Of a stretch of DNA of 64,000 nucleotides, positions 62,219 through 64,000 are shown piece by piece. The notes under the pieces are model-generated. The model searched no databases, had not been told where the DNA came from, and was given only the letters and a program-made list of their open reading frames with translations. The stretch comes from Pelagomonas calceolata (taxonomy: Eukaryota > Sar > Pelagophyceae > Pelagomonadales > Pelagomonadaceae), in the NCBI GenBank assembly GCA_918797485.1, contig CAKKNE010000006.1, positions 2,480,001-2,544,000 on the forward strand, given 5' to 3'. Each line of letters opens with the position of its first letter. The stretch's first letter is position 1. Both the position numbers and the translations under genes were made by a program.

Positions 62219-63115
62219 GGTCGCCTGCGAAAACGGAGGGCGGTTAACCATCATGTCAAAAAATTCGTGTGTGAGCGGCCGCGCGCGGGGCCCGTGGGCG
62301 CACGACCGGCGGGCTTGCGTTGGAGCCAGGGGCGCGCCGCGGGCGCGCCGCGGCGGCCGGTAGACCAAGCCGCGGACGCCGCCCGGCGGGAACGGAAGGG
62401 CCGCTGGCCCGCCCGCCGGAGCGCCGCGCCGCGCTCCGGGGCCACGCCGCCGTCGGTGCAGCCCCGCCCCAGCACCCGCGCGTCGCGTGCCGCGCCGCTT
62501 CCACGTTACGCGCCATGTGATATCGGACTCGGGGCAGGACGTTGTTACGGCGCGAGCTGCCCTTTCAGGCGCGTCAAGCAGCCGTGAGCGACTTATAGAA
62601 CCACAACAGGCTCGGCGTGTTGTGTGGGCAGCCAGCAGGGTGCGGCAGGGCCAAATATTGGTCGATCGGGCTGGGCGAGCTGAAAAAAGCTGGCCTGCAC
62701 TTTTGGCTTAAGCGGTAACGCCACTAGCATACACGCGCGCCTCGGGGCAAAGGACGCCTCCGGAGCGAGCCGCCCGGCGACGACTCCCCCGGCGCCGCGC
62801 ACAACAACACCTCGGACGCCTCACCCCCAAATACCCTTTTCCCCCGCCTGTCGTCGCACCGACCGCCGGGCAGCTTCAACAACTCTCGAAACAAGGGTCC
62901 GCCGCGCGGGGACCGCTCGGCGCGGCCCGCGCGCCCCGACGGCAAACGATTTTGTTTTGCCGCCGCGCACCGTATAGGCCGCCGAGCGCTAGCTCGTGGT
63001 CCGGCAGCCGCGAGGCATCACTGTAAGAGGCCGCCGCGCCGTACGGTTGCTCCACCGCGTCGTCGGACGCCCGAGCGGCTGGGGAGTCCAACCGGTGGGC
63101 AGCCACAGGGCAGCC
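62219..63115. other. Divergent intergenic region, about 0.9 kb, very GC-rich at 62270-62500
   Basis: Between the Pro-Thr gene and the gene running off the right edge. The left part is extremely GC-rich (CpG-island-like), and a minus-strand 86-codon frame there (ATG 62516) is low-complexity and not trusted. A decayed GCTAG motif lies at 62709-62728, with GAAAAAAGCTGGCC 20-30 bp to its left. Confidence 0.5.
62709..62728 (-). promoter_or_regulatory. Decayed copy of the GCTAG motif
   Basis: On the minus strand GCTAGTGGCGTTACCGCTTA, keeping GCTAGTG, TTAC and CCGCT with an altered centre and a lost right arm. It is in the divergent region, 388 bp from ATG 63116 and 491 bp from ATG 62218, farther than the other copies. 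Confidence 0.4.
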
Positions 63116-64000
63116 ATGCCGCCGCGCAGCCCGAGCGGTGACGACGACGAGCGGTCGCCGCGCACGCCGCGCGAGGACGACGCCCGCAGCACGGCCTCGT
63201 CGCAACGGTCCGCGCACAAGGACGACGACGACGCCCGCAGCACGACGTCGAGCCGGCGGTCCGCGCGCAAGACGCCACGTGATGAAGAGGACGACGACCT
63301 CGCGTCGGTCCAGTCCGAGCAGGACGCCGCCGTCGCGAAGGCTCGGGCCTTGCGCCTATTACTAGCCTTCGAGGACTCGGGACACAAACTGAACGACGTC
63401 CTGAAAAGCAAAGACTACGACGCCGAGGCTTTGTTGGATGCCTTCGTGGGCCGGGAACATTTGAAGGAGCTTGGTAATGATGAATGCGATGCATTGATAG
63501 CGAAAGCCGGCGACGGCGTCAATGTCACGAGAGACCAACTCGGCCACTGGCTCAAGCTGGAACGGTCGCGGCTCTGCGAGGAGCTCATGCAGCGCCTCGC
63601 GCCGGCGCCCGCGCCGGCGCCGGCGCCGGCCGTGCCCGAAGGTGAAGCGGTACCCATGTCGCCGCTGTCGCCGGCGCGCTCCGATATATCAAACGGGAGC
63701 GACCTCGGTGATTTATTATTTTCGCGCCTCGACACGCTGCCGCGCGAGGCCGGCGCGGCGGCGGCCGCCGCCGAGGCTGCGGCGCGGCAGCGGGCGCGGG
63801 ATCGAGCAAGAGCTTTGGCAAGGCGCCACCGGCGCGCGGCACGCGAGGGCCGCATCCAGAAGGGCGACTGGGCCCGGTCCTCTTTTAGACTACAGCCCGT
63901 CGTCGAGCGGGCGCCGCTGACGATGGACACGGCGCCCGTTTTTTGCAGTGTTGTGAATGACCTTGAACGTGGCTCGCGGCGATGGCGTCTTTGTGAGCCC
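63116..64000 (+). CDS. Hypothetical protein, 3' end beyond window
   Basis: ATG 63116 opens a frame that stays open to the right edge (295 codons). The N-terminus is acidic and Ser/Arg-rich with a duplicated DDDARSTxSSxRS unit, followed by an ordered helical region (LRLLLAFEDSGHKLNDVLKS, YDAEALLDAFVGREHLKEL, VTRDQLGHWLKLERSRLCEE) that might be a pair of degenerate EF-hands, though no full loop is seen. An Ala-Pro linker and an Arg-rich helix (RQRARDRARALARRHRRAAR) follow. Near 63950 codon bias falls and GTGAATGACC could be a donor, so the last 50 bases may be intronic. No function is assigned. Confidence 0.6.
   Translation, partial: MPPRSPSGDDDERSPRTPREDDARSTASSQRSAHKDDDDARSTTSSRRSARKTPRDEEDDDLASVQSEQDAAVAKARALRLLLAFEDSGHKLNDVLKSKDYDAEALLDAFVGREHLKELGNDECDALIAKAGDGVNVTRDQLGHWLKLERSRLCEELMQRLAPAPAPAPAPAVPEGEAVPMSPLSPARSDISNGSDLGDLLFSRLDTLPREAGAAAAAAEAAARQRARDRARALARRHRRAAREGRIQKGDWARSSFRLQPVVERAPLTMDTAPVFCSVVNDLERGSRRWRLCEP

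Noticed and set aside
1-64000. tRNA, rRNA, snRNA genes, retroelements or virus-derived genes
   Set aside because: No B-box/TΨC arm with a matching acceptor stem, no reverse transcriptase, integrase or capsid motif was seen on either strand; short structured RNAs could be missed by eye.

Overview
Nuclear DNA of a compact, GC-rich eukaryote, most probably a photosynthetic stramenopile close to the pelagophytes (Aureococcus/Pelagomonas type). Evidence seen: short introns with AG acceptors, several of them with GC donors; introns that carry terminal inverted repeats and 8-bp target duplications (introner elements, a class known from Aureococcus); a phosphoribulokinase with an ER-type signal peptide, as expected for a secondary plastid; a PPi-type phosphofructokinase; and MYND/RINGv plus kinesin-light-chain TPR pieces of a kind expanded in such algae. 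The taxon is an inference. No operons, tRNA, rRNA, CRISPR array or virus-like element was found.

Layout. 0-7.7 kb: NHL-repeat secreted protein (runs off the left edge), atypical SDR reductase, small basic plastid-type protein, 2OG-Fe(II) oxygenase, proteasome receptor RPN10, prenylated AIG1-like GTPase. 7.7-20 kb: a 1951-aa repeat protein, DnaJ, EF-hand, ankyrin, Tudor-like and GIDE-domain proteins. 20-24.5 kb: EXO1-type nuclease between two pairs of half genes, then a protein with a PP1-docking motif. 24.7-30.2 kb: introner-bearing genes (plastid-type protein, pentameric ligand-gated channel, phosphoribulokinase). 30.4-38.3 kb: repeat/RGG membrane protein, a gene-poor stretch, DDB1-like triple propeller, Cys-rich conserved protein. 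38.3-45.5 kb: MDP1-type phosphatase, PUB-AAA protein, MYND-RINGv protein, FMO-like flavoenzyme, PPi-PFK. 45.8-60.4 kb: kelch protein, membrane GT25-like glycosyltransferase, ABCB6/HMT1-like transporter, disordered proteins, TFIIS-type zinc ribbon, TPR/SNAP-like protein, rhomboid protease. 60.6-64 kb: WW-like protein, Pro-Thr repeat secreted protein, and a protein open at the right edge.

The strongest signal outside genes is a partly palindromic 22-26 bp motif (GCTAGTGTCTTAC, 2-4 nt, CCGCTAGC) in twelve intergenic regions, always with a start codon 103-231 bp away and mostly between divergent genes, plus one decayed copy. It looks like a shared, probably bidirectional promoter element. Two of these promoters are homologous over about 125 bp although their genes are unrelated. 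The genes form no single pathway: carbon metabolism (PRK, PPi-PFK), protein quality control (RPN10, PUB-AAA, DnaJ, rhomboid, MYND-RINGv) and genome maintenance (EXO1, DDB1-like) are mixed, as is usual in a eukaryotic chromosome. Start codons given are the first well-placed ATG. Introns were inferred by reading-phase continuity and codon third-base GC.
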